From contig NZ_FCOM02000016.1 of assembly GCF_001544695.2 (NCBI RefSeq), positions 62,001-126,000 on the forward strand: a stretch of DNA of 64,000 nt. Direction: 5' to 3'. Positions 35,604 through 44,244 of this stretch are shown here, piece by piece. The translations under genes and the position numbers were made by a program. Under the pieces are notes generated by a model. That model was not told the origin of the DNA. It ran no database searches and saw nothing but the letters and a program-made list of their open reading frames with translations. Positions within the stretch are counted from its first letter, which is position 1. Each line of letters starts with the position of its first letter. This DNA comes from Caballeronia arvi (GTDB lineage Bacteria > Pseudomonadota > Gammaproteobacteria > Burkholderiales > Burkholderiaceae).

Positions 35604-35633
35604 AAAATAAAAGCGGGCAGCGAACTGCCCGCT
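35604..35633 (-). terminator. Terminator after opgC
   Basis: Perfect 9-bp inverted repeat (35612-35620 with 35625-35633) with a 4-base CGAA-type loop. On the minus strand it is followed by a TTTATTTT tract. It begins 11 bases after the opgC stop. Confidence 0.92.
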
Positions 35634-35643
35634 TCGTCGAAAC

Positions 35644-36786
35644 TCAGCGCACGCGATTGTCCCGCGCGGCCACGGTCGCGGGCGCTGCCGCCACCGCTGG
35701 CGCCCGGCGCGTGCCGAGCCACCCCGCCACCCATTGATGCACACGCGGCACGGCGAGCAGCGCGCCGATCGCGATCGCATCGGCGGCGAGTCCCGCGGGC
35801 ACATTGATGAGACCATCGGTCAGCGTGAACAGGATCGAATCGACGGTGAGCGAAATCACCGTGCCCGCGACGAACGACACCATGCCGTCGCGCCCGAGTG
35901 CGCCGATCGAAGGCAGCCGTTTGGCGATTTCCTTCACGATGCCATAGCGCGCGAGATTCGCCGCGATCCACGCAATCGCAAGGAAATTGACGACGCGCGG
36001 ACCAGCGAGATCGCGTTTGAACGCGCTGTCCAGCACGGGCGGCAACACGAGCAGCTTGTAGTACGCCATGCCGGCGATCAGCGCCGCGGCTCCCGCGCTC
36101 ACGATCCAGCCGAAGCGGTTCGCGCTCACACGCTGATAGACGGGCTGACAACGCGCGAGCACGCCGAGCACGTACATCAGTTGCCACGCGGCGGGATTGA
36201 AGTCCCAGAGGTTGTCGTCGACGGAAGGCATGTGCTCGCCGATCTGCGGCGCGAATGCCCACAGCGCGAGGCTCAGGCCCAGCAGCAGCCACGGCTTGCT
36301 GCGCGCGAGCGGCAGCATGAGTGGCACGGCGAGCGCATAGAGCGCGTACATCGGCAGGACGGCGGAGAGATACGGCTGGCGCTCGAACGTGAGAATCTGC
36401 GCGATCGAGGCAATCGGGTCGGACACGAGCGTATCGAGATCATGCAGCGCGAGATTCGGCGCATGACCGAAAAACGGCCGCAGCAGAAACGATGCGACGA
36501 GCATCAGCACGGCCGTGACGACGAACGCGCGATACAGTTCGAACGCGCGCTTCAGGAAGCGCACCCGCGCCGCGCTTTCCGAGCGGCGCGCAGCGAGCGA
36601 GACATAAGCCGTCGCCGTGGCGAAACCGCCGAGGAACACGAAGACTTCGGCGGCGTCGTTCAGGGCGAACGAATGCAGCGTGAAGCGGGACACCATGCTG
36701 CCGCCGATGTGATCGACGACGATGATCAGCAGAACCAGTCCCCGGAAGAAGTCCAGTTCGACGAGACGTTGCGATTTTTGCTGCAT
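35644..36786 (-). CDS. opgC: OpgC-family membrane acyltransferase
   Basis: 380-residue inner-membrane protein with about 10 helices. The N-terminus QRLVELDFFRGLVLLIIVVDHIGGS is the OpgC signature with the Asp/His pair. ALNDAAEVFVFLGGFATATAY and ERQPYLSAVLPMYALYALAVP are further conserved blocks. The family is linked to succinylation of osmoregulated periplasmic glucans, but many Burkholderia paralogues have an unproven role. It is a single gene followed by a terminator and divergent from terC. No opgGH genes are visible. Confidence 0.88.
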   Translation of the reverse strand: MQQKSQRLVELDFFRGLVLLIIVVDHIGGSMVSRFTLHSFALNDAAEVFVFLGGFATATAYVSLAARRSESAARVRFLKRAFELYRAFVVTAVLMLVASFLLRPFFGHAPNLALHDLDTLVSDPIASIAQILTFERQPYLSAVLPMYALYALAVPLMLPLARSKPWLLLGLSLALWAFAPQIGEHMPSVDDNLWDFNPAAWQLMYVLGVLARCQPVYQRVSANRFGWIVSAGAAALIAGMAYYKLLVLPPVLDSAFKRDLAGPRVVNFLAIAWIAANLARYGIVKEIAKRLPSIGALGRDGMVSFVAGTVISLTVDSILFTLTDGLINVPAGLAADAIAIGALLAVPRVHQWVAGWLGTRRAPAVAAAPATVAARDNRVR

Positions 36787-37085
36787 GCGGCTTGACGTGA
36801 TGTCCTGCTGCGACAGGAAGGTTGGTTGGCGGCCGCAAAAGGGCGGCGACGAAGCATTGGAGTTTACCCGTAAATGACGCAGCGCATCATCAGAAGTCGC
36901 GCAAATAATCGTTTCAAATCCGGTATTTGTGGGTGGTTTGACGAATTTCGTTGACAGAATTACCGAATCTGCGCGTCACGCCTGCCGGACGCCAGCGTCT
37001 CGTCTCAAGTTTTCAGCTTCCTTTCATTTCCCGTGCCGATCAGGCTAATATCACGCCCTCACCGTCGACCCTCTTTCGAACCATC

Positions 37086-37844
37086 ATGGATTACCTCGTC
37101 GCTCTCCTCGCCGATCCTGCCGCCTGGGCCGCCCTCGCGACGCTCGTCGTGATGGAAGTCGTGCTCGGCATCGACAACCTGATCTTCATTTCGATCCTGA
37201 CCAACAAGCTGCCCGAGGCGCATCGCGAACGCACGCAGCGCATCGGCATCGGGCTCGCGCTGGTGATGCGCCTCGCGCTGCTCGGCACCGTCGCGCTGAT
37301 CGTGCGGCTCACGACGCCGATCTTCGAAGCATTCGGCCACGGCTTTTCCTGGCGCGATCTGATCCTGATCGCGGGCGGCGTGTTCCTCGTCTGGAAGGCG
37401 ACGAGCGAAATCCATCATCACGTCGCGCACGACGCCGACGCCCACGCCGGCGCCGGCGCCGGACCGTCGAAAAGCCTGACGCCGCTGTCCGCGATCGGCC
37501 AGATCCTTCTGCTCGACCTCGTGTTTTCCATCGACAGCATCGTGACGGCGGTCGGCATGACCGAGCACATTCCGATCATGTTTGTCGCGGTGATCGCCGC
37601 GGTGACGGTCATGCTGTTCGCCGCCGGGCCGCTGTCGCGTTTCATCGAACGCAATCCGACGATCGTCATGCTCGCGCTCGGCTTCCTGCTCGTGATCGGC
37701 ATGACGCTGATCGCGGAAGGGTTCGGCTCGCACGTGCCGAAGGGCTATATCTATGCGGCGATGGCGTTCTCGGCGCTCGTGGAAGGTTTGAACATGCTGG
37801 CGCGGCGGGCGAAGGCGCGCGCGCCGGCGCATCGGCAGGAATAG
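37086..37844 (+). CDS. TerC-family integral membrane protein
   Basis: 252-residue membrane protein with about 7 helices. ATG 37086 gives MDYLVALLADPAAWAALATL. Two family motifs contain the ion-site acids: MEVVLGIDNLIFISIL (about 21-36) and LLDLVFSIDSIVTAVGM. A His-rich loop (HHHVAHDADAHAGAG) lies between the halves. Relatives export manganese or assist metal loading of secreted proteins; tellurite resistance is the historic name. No yybP-ykoY manganese riboswitch is recognisable upstream. Confidence 0.92.
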   Translation: MDYLVALLADPAAWAALATLVVMEVVLGIDNLIFISILTNKLPEAHRERTQRIGIGLALVMRLALLGTVALIVRLTTPIFEAFGHGFSWRDLILIAGGVFLVWKATSEIHHHVAHDADAHAGAGAGPSKSLTPLSAIGQILLLDLVFSIDSIVTAVGMTEHIPIMFVAVIAAVTVMLFAAGPLSRFIERNPTIVMLALGFLLVIGMTLIAEGFGSHVPKGYIYAAMAFSALVEGLNMLARRAKARAPAHRQE

Positions 37845-37848
37845 CCGG

Positions 37849-38253
37849 TCAGAACGGCAATTCGCGCTGCGGATTGTCGACGGTCGATGCGGGCGCCACC
37901 GGCAACGGTTGCGCCCGCAGCCAGCGCTCGATGGCAGCGACGACATGCCGGCGCTCGGCATCGTCGAGCGCCTTGCCCGCTGCGATTCCGTGCCATTTGG
38001 CGAGACACGAGCGGCAGCAAGTCGCGGTCGCGTGTTGAGCGATGAACACCGGATGGCCCCGAAATGGCGTCTGTTTGCCGTCGTTCAACGGCGTCTGCGG
38101 GGCTAGCCGCTTGCCGATCAGCTCGCGCGCCTGCGCGACGACCGTGTCGATCCCCTTCTCCCGCAAATATTTCCCTTCGCGCACGCCGAGCGCGAAACGC
38201 CGCCGGAATGCCGATTTCGCGAGCGCATCGAACACGGTGTCGAGGTCGCGCAT
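37849..38253 (-). CDS. DUF4186-family protein, last gene of a cob operon
   Basis: 134-residue small protein. It begins MRDLDTVFDALAKSAFRRRF and contains the DUF4186 core GHPVFIAQHATATCCRSCLAKWHGI with two Cys (CCRSC) and two His that could bind a metal or Fe-S group. The C-terminal 20 residues are Pro-rich. The start lies 8 bases after the cobM stop, so it is the last gene of cobL-cbiD-cobK-cobM. DUF4186 proteins are widespread and small, and their role is unknown. The link with B12 genes may be real or just convenient placement. Confidence 0.85.
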   Translation of the reverse strand: MRDLDTVFDALAKSAFRRRFALGVREGKYLREKGIDTVVAQARELIGKRLAPQTPLNDGKQTPFRGHPVFIAQHATATCCRSCLAKWHGIAAGKALDDAERRHVVAAIERWLRAQPLPVAPASTVDNPQRELPF

Positions 38254-38260
38254 GGCGTGG

Positions 38261-38986
38261 TCATTCCTTCGCGTAGAGCGTCGAATCCGCGAAACCGTCG
38301 GCGTTTAGCACGCGGCCGACGAGAATCATCGCCGTGCGTTCCATGCCCGCCGCGCGCACTTTCGGCGCGATGTCCGCGAGCGTGCCTGCCACGCGCGTCT
38401 CGTCCGGCCAGCTCGCGCGGAACACGACCGCGACCGGGCAATCCGCGCCGTAGTGCGGCAGCAGATCCGCGACGATCCGCTCGATATGCCGCACGCCGAG
38501 ATGAATCGCGAGCGTCGCGCGATGGCGCGCGAGATCTGCGAGGCTCTCGCCGTCCGGCATCGACGTCTTGGTCGCGTAGCGCGTGAAAATGACCGTCTGC
38601 GACACGCCCGGCAGCGTCAGCTCGCGCCTGAGCGCCGCCGCCGATGCCGCCGCCGCCGTCACGCCGGGCACGACTTCGCAGGGAATCGCGAGCGCATCGA
38701 GCCTGCGGATTTGCTCGCCGATCGCGCCGTACAGCGACGGATCGCCGGAATGCACGCGCGCCACGTCCTGCCCGTTCGCGTGCGCTTCCTGCAAAAGAGC
38801 AACGATCGCGTCGAGATCGAGCTCGGCCGTGTCGATACATTTTTCCGCGCGATGCCCGTCGAGTACGGCCTTCGGCACGAGCGAGCCGGCATAGAGAATC
38901 ACCGGACATGTGCGGATGAGCCGCTGCCCTTTGACAGTGATGAGTTCCGGATCGCCCGGTCCCGCGCCGATGAAATAGACGGTCAT
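38261..38986 (-). CDS. cobM: Precorrin-4 C11-methyltransferase
   Basis: 241-residue SAM-dependent methyltransferase that methylates C-11 of precorrin-4. The start MTVYFIGAGPGDPELITVKG is the family hallmark. RVHSGDPSLYGAIGEQIRRLDA and CEVVPGVTAAAASAAAL are the SAM and substrate blocks. QTVIFTRYATKTSMPDGESL is characteristic of CobM/CbiF. It overlaps the cobK stop by 4 bases (ATGA) and is followed by DUF4186. Length matches CobM (about 250). Confidence 0.95.
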   Translation of the reverse strand: MTVYFIGAGPGDPELITVKGQRLIRTCPVILYAGSLVPKAVLDGHRAEKCIDTAELDLDAIVALLQEAHANGQDVARVHSGDPSLYGAIGEQIRRLDALAIPCEVVPGVTAAAASAAALRRELTLPGVSQTVIFTRYATKTSMPDGESLADLARHRATLAIHLGVRHIERIVADLLPHYGADCPVAVVFRASWPDETRVAGTLADIAPKVRAAGMERTAMILVGRVLNADGFADSTLYAKE

Positions 38987-39720
38987 TTTTCCGATGTGTG
39001 AAGCCAGTGTGATAACGCATCGAGCGTGGCGGCGGCATCGTCGAATGTGCGGTCGGCGTCGGGCAGCGCGGGACGCGTGAGCATCACGACGGGCAAGCCC
39101 CGCTCGCGCGCGACGGCCAGTTTCGCCTCCGTCGCGCGGCCGCCGCTGTTCTTGCTGATGACGACATCGACGCGCGCGCTATCGAACAAGGCGCGCTCGC
39201 CAGTGAGATCGAACGGGCCGCGCGCATCGACGATGCTCGCACGCTCGTTGCCCGGATGCGCGTCGAGACAGCGAATCGTCCAATGCTGCGACGCGGGAAT
39301 TTCAGCGAGATGCGCGAGCGGCTCGCGTCCGAGCGTGAAAAGCGGCCGCCGATACGACTCGATCCGTTCGACGATGCCGCGCCAGTCCGATGCGTCGCGC
39401 CAGTCGTCGTCCGTTTGCGGCTGCCATGCCGGACGGCGCACCGCCCAGAGCGGCACGCGCGCGTCCGCACACGCGGCATGCGCGTGGCGGCTCATTTGCG
39501 CGGCATACGGATGCGTCGCGTCGACGACGAGCGCGATCTGCTCTTCATGCAGATAACGAACGAGCCCGTCGATGCCGCCGAAACCGCCCACGCGCACCGC
39601 ACACGACAGATCGGACGGCACGCGCCCGAGGCCCGCGAGACTGTAGACATGCGCGGCGGGAAGGCCGCGCGCGATGGCGAGCGCGTCGCCGGTGCCGCCG
39701 AGCAGGAGCACGCGCTTCAT
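38983..39720 (-). CDS. cobK: Precorrin-6A reductase
   Basis: 245-residue NADPH-dependent reductase of the precorrin macrocycle. ATG 39720 begins MKRVLLLGGTGDALAIARGL, the usual CobK/CbiJ start. Other landmarks are LVVDATHPYAAQMSRHA (about 85-101) and VDVVISKNSGGRATEAKLAVARERGLPVVML. It overlaps cbiD by 4 bases upstream and cobM by 4 bases downstream, so the block is tightly coupled. Length is normal. Confidence 0.94.
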   Translation of the reverse strand: MKRVLLLGGTGDALAIARGLPAAHVYSLAGLGRVPSDLSCAVRVGGFGGIDGLVRYLHEEQIALVVDATHPYAAQMSRHAHAACADARVPLWAVRRPAWQPQTDDDWRDASDWRGIVERIESYRRPLFTLGREPLAHLAEIPASQHWTIRCLDAHPGNERASIVDARGPFDLTGERALFDSARVDVVISKNSGGRATEAKLAVARERGLPVVMLTRPALPDADRTFDDAAATLDALSHWLHTSEK

Positions 39721-40808
39721 GCCGCGCTCCCGACGATATGGCCCTGCCGGTCGATCGCGAACGTTTCGACTTCGATGCCGGGCGGCAGCACGTCGAGCGC
39801 GACATCGCGCGCGCGCCGGCACACGATATCGCCGAGCGCGATGCCTTCGTCACGCGCCATCTTGAGCGCTTCCTGGCTCGTGTTGGCCACGCGGATCGAT
39901 GCCTGCAGCGCGTCGCTCGCGCCTGCATCGGCGGCCCAGACGGCGAGCAGCGTCAAGTCGATGCTGGAACTGCGGCTATGCAGATCCATATGGCCCGCCG
40001 CCAGCTTGGACAGCTTGCCGAAACCGCCGCACAGACTCAGCTTGTCGACGCTCGCGCGGCGCAAATGTTTGAGCACGGCGCCCACGAAATCGCCCATTTC
40101 GATCAGCGCGATGTCGGGCAGGCCATACCGCGCGCGCATCGCGTCTTCGCTCTGATTGCCGGTGCATGCCGCGATATGCCGATAACCGTTCGCCCGCGCG
40201 ACATCGATCCCCTGATGAATCGACGCGATATACGCCGAGCACGAAAACGGCCTGACGATGCCGGTCGTGCCGAGTATCGACAAACCGCCGACGATGCCGA
40301 GCCGCGGGTTCATCGTCTTCAGCGCGAGCGCCGCGCCGTTTTCCACGCCGATGCTCACCTCGAAGCCGCCGCGATAACTGGCGCTCGCGGCGAGCGCTTC
40401 GAGATGTTCGGTCATCATCTTGCGCGGCACCGGATTGATCGCCGGTTCGCCGACGGCGAGCGCGAGCCCGGCGCGCGTCACGGTGCCGACGCCCTCGCCC
40501 GCATGAAAACGAACGCCGGTCCGATCGGACAACCGCACGCGCGCGAAGACGAGCGCGCCGTGCGTCACATCGGGATCGTCGCCCGCGTCCTTAATGACAC
40601 CGGCTTCGGCTGAATCGCTTTCAATGGTCCGACAGAACACGAGCGTCATCGTCACGTGACGGCCTTTCGGCAAGACGATTTCCGCGCGTTCGCTCGTCTC
40701 GCCGAGCAAGAGCAGACGCGCGGCGGCGAGGCTCGTCGCGGTCGCGCAGCTTCCGGTCGTGTAGCCGCTTCGGAGCGGCGCGGCCTGTTCCGGTGTGTCT
40801 TCACGCAT
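39717..40808 (-). CDS. cbiD: Cobalt-precorrin-5B C1-methyltransferase, CbiD type
   Basis: 363-residue methyltransferase that methylates C-1 during ring contraction. The N-terminal LRSGYTTGSCATATSLAAARLLL and the TTGIVRPFSCSAYIASIHQGIDVAR block are the CbiD signatures. NPRLGIVGGLSILG and MGDFVGAVLKHLRRA are also conserved. CbiD is the oxygen-independent-pathway counterpart of CobF. Here it sits with oxygen-dependent CobG, and no CobF is seen in the window, so it likely takes over the C-1 step. It is 6 bases after cobL and overlaps cobK. Confidence 0.94.
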   Translation of the reverse strand: MREDTPEQAAPLRSGYTTGSCATATSLAAARLLLLGETSERAEIVLPKGRHVTMTLVFCRTIESDSAEAGVIKDAGDDPDVTHGALVFARVRLSDRTGVRFHAGEGVGTVTRAGLALAVGEPAINPVPRKMMTEHLEALAASASYRGGFEVSIGVENGAALALKTMNPRLGIVGGLSILGTTGIVRPFSCSAYIASIHQGIDVARANGYRHIAACTGNQSEDAMRARYGLPDIALIEMGDFVGAVLKHLRRASVDKLSLCGGFGKLSKLAAGHMDLHSRSSSIDLTLLAVWAADAGASDALQASIRVANTSQEALKMARDEGIALGDIVCRRARDVALDVLPPGIEVETFAIDRQGHIVGSAA

Positions 40809-40814
40809 GACGCG

Positions 40815-42026
40815 TCACGGCTTGCTCGCGTGCAGTAGCGTGATCGGCAGCGCCGGCCGCCACGTATCGAAGCTGCCGAGCGGCTCCGCCTGCGCGATGC
40901 CGATGCGCGTCAGCTCGCCGCCGTGCCGGGCGCGCCATTCGACGAGCGCCGCTTCGCTTTGCAGCGTCACCGCATTGGCGACGAGCCGCCCGCCCTGACG
41001 CAGACGCGCCCAGCACGCGTCGAGCAGGCCAGGCACCGTCAAGCCACCGCCGATGAACACCGCATCGGGCGCGGGCAGGCCGTCGAGCGCAGCGGGCGCC
41101 TCGCCACGCACGAGCTGGAGCGCGGGCACGCCGAGCGCGTCGCGATTGTGCTCGATCAAGCGCTGCCGGCTTTCGTTCGCTTCGATCGCGATCGCGCGGC
41201 AGGCGCCATGCGCGCGCATCCATTCGACGCCGATCGAGCCGCAGCCCGCGCCCACGTCCCACAGCAGTTCACCCGGCTGCGGCGCGAGATGCGCGAGCGT
41301 CACGGCGCGCACGTCGCGTTTCGTGAGCTGGCCGTCGTGACGATAGGCGTCGTCGGGCAGGCCGGGCGTGAGCGGCGGCCCGGCGTGGCCCGCGTGCGTG
41401 CGGCATTCGATCGCGACGAGATTGAGCGCGGCGACGAGCGGCTCGCGCCAGTCGTCGGCGCGTTCGTCGATGCGGCGCTCGTTCGGCCCGCCGAGATGCT
41501 CGAACACCGTCATGCGGCTCGCGCCAAAGCCGTGCGCCGTCAGCAGCGCCGCGACCGCGGCGGGCGTCATGCCGTCGGCGGAAAGCACGAGCAGGCGCAC
41601 GCCGCGATGCAGGCTCGCGAGCAGCGACGCGACCGGCCGCCCGACGAGCGACACGCACACCGCGTCCTGCAACGCCCAGCGCAAGCGCGCCGCCGCGAGC
41701 GACAACGACGACGGCGCCGGAATCACGCGCATTTCGCCATTGGCGACTTCGCGCGCGAGCGTCGCGCCGACGCCGAAGCACATCGGATCGCCGCTCGCGA
41801 GCACGCACACGCGCGTGTGGCCGTCGCCGCGCCCGGCGAGCACGGCATCGAGCGAAAAGGGTTTCGGCCACGGCACGCGATGCGCTGCGATGCGCGCAGG
41901 CAAGAGCGCGAGATGGCGCTCGCCGCCGTGAATCGACTGTGCTTCGACGAGCGCGCGGCGTGCCACGCGCGACAGGCCGTGCCAGCCATCTTCGCCGATC
42001 CCCACCACGGTCAGCCAGGTCGACAT
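40815..42026 (-). CDS. cobL: Precorrin-6Y C5,15-methyltransferase (decarboxylating), CbiE-CbiT fusion
   Basis: 403-residue bifunctional enzyme. The N-terminal CbiE domain (1-210) opens WLTVVGIGEDGWHGLSRVARR with CVLASGDPMCFGVGATLAREV. The C-terminal CbiT domain (215-403) has TKRDVRAVTLAHLAPQPGELLWDVGAGCGSIGVEWMR, a class I methyltransferase loop. It methylates C-5 and C-15 and removes the C-12 acetate carboxyl. The start ATG has a perfect AAGGAGG eight bases upstream. It is first in the leftward operon and diverges from the riboswitch-controlled cobG operon. Confidence 0.95.
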   Translation of the reverse strand: MSTWLTVVGIGEDGWHGLSRVARRALVEAQSIHGGERHLALLPARIAAHRVPWPKPFSLDAVLAGRGDGHTRVCVLASGDPMCFGVGATLAREVANGEMRVIPAPSSLSLAAARLRWALQDAVCVSLVGRPVASLLASLHRGVRLLVLSADGMTPAAVAALLTAHGFGASRMTVFEHLGGPNERRIDERADDWREPLVAALNLVAIECRTHAGHAGPPLTPGLPDDAYRHDGQLTKRDVRAVTLAHLAPQPGELLWDVGAGCGSIGVEWMRAHGACRAIAIEANESRQRLIEHNRDALGVPALQLVRGEAPAALDGLPAPDAVFIGGGLTVPGLLDACWARLRQGGRLVANAVTLQSEAALVEWRARHGGELTRIGIAQAEPLGSFDTWRPALPITLLHASKP

Positions 42027-42111
42027 GCGCCGCCTCCTTTTTGCGGTTCGGAATACCCTTCACGTTGCGGCCCTGAAGCGGCCGGATGGTCGATAAAAGC
42101 GGGCATAATAC

Positions 42112-42277
42112 AGGTCCGTCGGTGCCCGGGGTCGATAGATCCAGGGCCTAAGAGGGAACACAGAGAAACTGTGGCTGCCCCCGCAATTGTACGCAGCGAG
42201 TCCGCGCTCCACTGCCACTGGTTTTTACCGGGAAGGCCGGCGCGGATCCAGACCTGCCAGCCAAGAGACCTGCCGAC
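42112..42277 (+). promoter_or_regulatory. Cobalamin riboswitch upstream of cobGHIJ
   Basis: Classical AdoCbl-type element. A GGTGCC start (42121) is followed by AAGAGGGAACACAG, the CCCCCGCAA turn (42178-42186), GCCACTGG (42214), ACCGGGAAGGC, and the closing B12-box AGCCAAGAGACCTGCC at about 42259-42274. A possible -10 box CATAAT (42104-42109) lies just before it. The reading is rightward, so it controls cobG-cobH-cobI-cobJ. Binding of cobalamin is expected to lower expression. No T-run follows, so control is probably at translation. Confidence 0.95.
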
Positions 42278-42356
42278 TCAACGCATTCGCGCGACGCCGA
42301 CCGGGCGGGGTGTACCGGTTCGCTCAATGTGCGCGAAGCCCTGACGGGTCACGCTT

Positions 42357-43625
42357 TTGACTTCATTCGACCACCCGACGCTTACGACCGCCGCGCGCGC
42401 ATCCGCCTGTCCGGGCCTGATGCGCATCGTGCCCGCGCGCGACGGCGGCCTCGCACGGCTGCGTTTGCCTGGCGGCGTACTCGGCGCGCACGCGGCGCGG
42501 GCCGTCGCGCGCGCCGCGCGGGAATGCGGCTCGGGCGTCATCGAAGTGACGAATCGCGCGAATCTGCAACTGCGCGGCATTCGCGACGATGCTCACGTCT
42601 CGCTCGTGCATATTGCGCTCGACGCGGGACTCGGCCCGGCGACGCCAGCCGGCGACGATCTCCGCAACGTCATGCTCAGCCCGCTCGCCAGCGACGACAC
42701 GCGTGCGCTCGCGGCGGACATCATCGCGTCGATGCAGGCCGATGCCGCGCTGCACGCGCTGTCGCCGAAATTCGCGTTGCAGCTCGACGGCGGCGAGCGC
42801 CTCGCGATGCCCGATCATCCGCACGATCTCTGGCTCTCATCGATCGACGATGGCGCGCGCTTCGCTTTCGGCCTTGCGGGAACGATGCGCCAGCGCGCAT
42901 CGGGCGCGATTGCGCGCGAAGAACTGCTGCCGTTCGTGTCGGGCGTGCTGCGGCGCTTTCTCGCGCTTGCGTTGCCCGACGAGCATCGCATGCGCGATCT
43001 GCTCGCGCGTATCGGCATTGCGCGCTTTCTCGAATCTTTCGCTTTCGATGCCGACGTGAACACGTGGCAGCGCGAACCCACCGATGCGTCCCTGCGACTC
43101 GGCGCGCATGAAGAACCGCATCGCGCGACGTGGTATGCGGGCGCGCAAACGCGCCTCGGGCGTCTCGACGCGGACACCCTCGATTCCCTCGCCGATCTCG
43201 CCGACACGCATGCGGAAGGCCATTTGACGATGACACCGTGGCAAAGCGTGCTGATTCCGGGCATCGCGCTCGAAGACACGCAAGAAGTGCTGCGACGCCT
43301 GCGCGCCCTCGGACTCGCAACCGATCCGCGCGATCCGCTTGCGCGCCTCATCGCGTGCGCGGGTTCGGAAGGCTGCGCAAAAAGCCATGCCGACACCAAA
43401 GCCGATGCGCTTCGCCTCGCCCCGCTGCTGCCGTCGCACGATATGAATCAAGTGCACCTGAGCGGCTGCGAGCGTTCGTGTGCGGCGGCGCATCCCGTTC
43501 CGGTCACGCTGTATGCGGTCGCGCCGGGCCGATACGACTTACATCGCGACGAGCGAACCGTCGCGCGCAATCTCACACTCGAAGAGGCGGCCGAACGGGT
43601 CGCCCGGAGCCATGCCGATGTCTGA
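42357..43625 (+). CDS. cobG: Precorrin-3B synthase (oxygen-dependent)
   Basis: 422-residue nitrite/sulfite-reductase-like monooxygenase that makes precorrin-3B with O2, preparing ring contraction. It starts at TTG 42357, reading TSFDHPTLTTAARASACPGLMRIVPARDGGLARLRLPGG; no ATG fits this end. The Fe-S/siroheme Cys cluster is seen as CAGSEGCAKSHADTKADA (about 340) and LSGCERSCAAAHP (about 375). It is the first gene after the cobalamin riboswitch, 80 bases from the B12 box. It overlaps cobH by 8 bases. Presence of CobG marks the aerobic route. Confidence 0.93.
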   Translation: MTSFDHPTLTTAARASACPGLMRIVPARDGGLARLRLPGGVLGAHAARAVARAARECGSGVIEVTNRANLQLRGIRDDAHVSLVHIALDAGLGPATPAGDDLRNVMLSPLASDDTRALAADIIASMQADAALHALSPKFALQLDGGERLAMPDHPHDLWLSSIDDGARFAFGLAGTMRQRASGAIAREELLPFVSGVLRRFLALALPDEHRMRDLLARIGIARFLESFAFDADVNTWQREPTDASLRLGAHEEPHRATWYAGAQTRLGRLDADTLDSLADLADTHAEGHLTMTPWQSVLIPGIALEDTQEVLRRLRALGLATDPRDPLARLIACAGSEGCAKSHADTKADALRLAPLLPSHDMNQVHLSGCERSCAAAHPVPVTLYAVAPGRYDLHRDERTVARNLTLEEAAERVARSHADV

Positions 43626-44244
43626 CTACATCCGCGACGGCGCGGAGATCTATCGCCAGTCCTTTGCGACGATCCGCGCCGAAGCCGACCTCGCCGCCCT
43701 TCCCGCCGATCTGGAAAAGCTCGCCGTGCGCCTGATCCATGCGTGCGGCATGGTCGATATCGTGAGCGATCTGCGCTTCTCGCCGGGCGCGGGCATCGCG
43801 GGCCGGCAAGCGTTGGCAGCGGGCGCGCCGATTCTCTGCGACGCCCGCATGGTCGCCGAAGGCATCACGCGCGCGCGACTCCCTGCCGACAATCGCGTGA
43901 TCTGCACGCTCGGCGATCCATCGGTGCCCGAGCGCGCGCGGGCGATGAACAATACGCGCTCGGCCGCTGCGCTCGAGCTCTGGCGACCGCATCTGGAAGG
44001 CGCAATCGTCGCGATCGGCAATGCGCCGACCGCGCTCTTTCATCTGCTCGACATGCTCGATGCCGGCGCGCCGAAGCCCGCGCTGATCCTCGGCTTTCCG
44101 GTTGGTTTCATCGGCGCGGCGGAATCGAAAGCGATGCTCGCCGCCGATAGCCGCGGCGTGCCCTTCGTAGCATTGCTCGGCCGACGCGGCGGCAGCGCGA
44201 TGGCGGCGGCGGCAGTGAACGCACTTGCTTCGGAGGCCGAATGA
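43618..44244 (+). CDS. cobH: Precorrin-8X methylmutase
   Basis: 208-residue isomerase that moves the C-11 methyl group to C-12 to give hydrogenobyrinate. ATG 43618 (MSDYIRDGAEIYRQSFATIR) is preferred; another ATG lies two codons upstream. The catalytic-His segment AVRLIHACGMVDIV is at about 40-53. FSPGAGIAGRQALAAGAPILCDARMVAEGI and VVAIGNAPTALFHLL-type sequences are conserved. FPVGFIGAAESKAML is the CobH/CbiC block. It overlaps cobG and cobI. Length is standard. Confidence 0.95.
   Translation: MSDYIRDGAEIYRQSFATIRAEADLAALPADLEKLAVRLIHACGMVDIVSDLRFSPGAGIAGRQALAAGAPILCDARMVAEGITRARLPADNRVICTLGDPSVPERARAMNNTRSAAALELWRPHLEGAIVAIGNAPTALFHLLDMLDAGAPKPALILGFPVGFIGAAESKAMLAADSRGVPFVALLGRRGGSAMAAAAVNALASEAE

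Noticed and set aside
36787..37085. yybP-ykoY manganese riboswitch upstream of the TerC gene
   Set aside because: The conserved core sequences of that riboswitch are not found in the 300 bases before the start.
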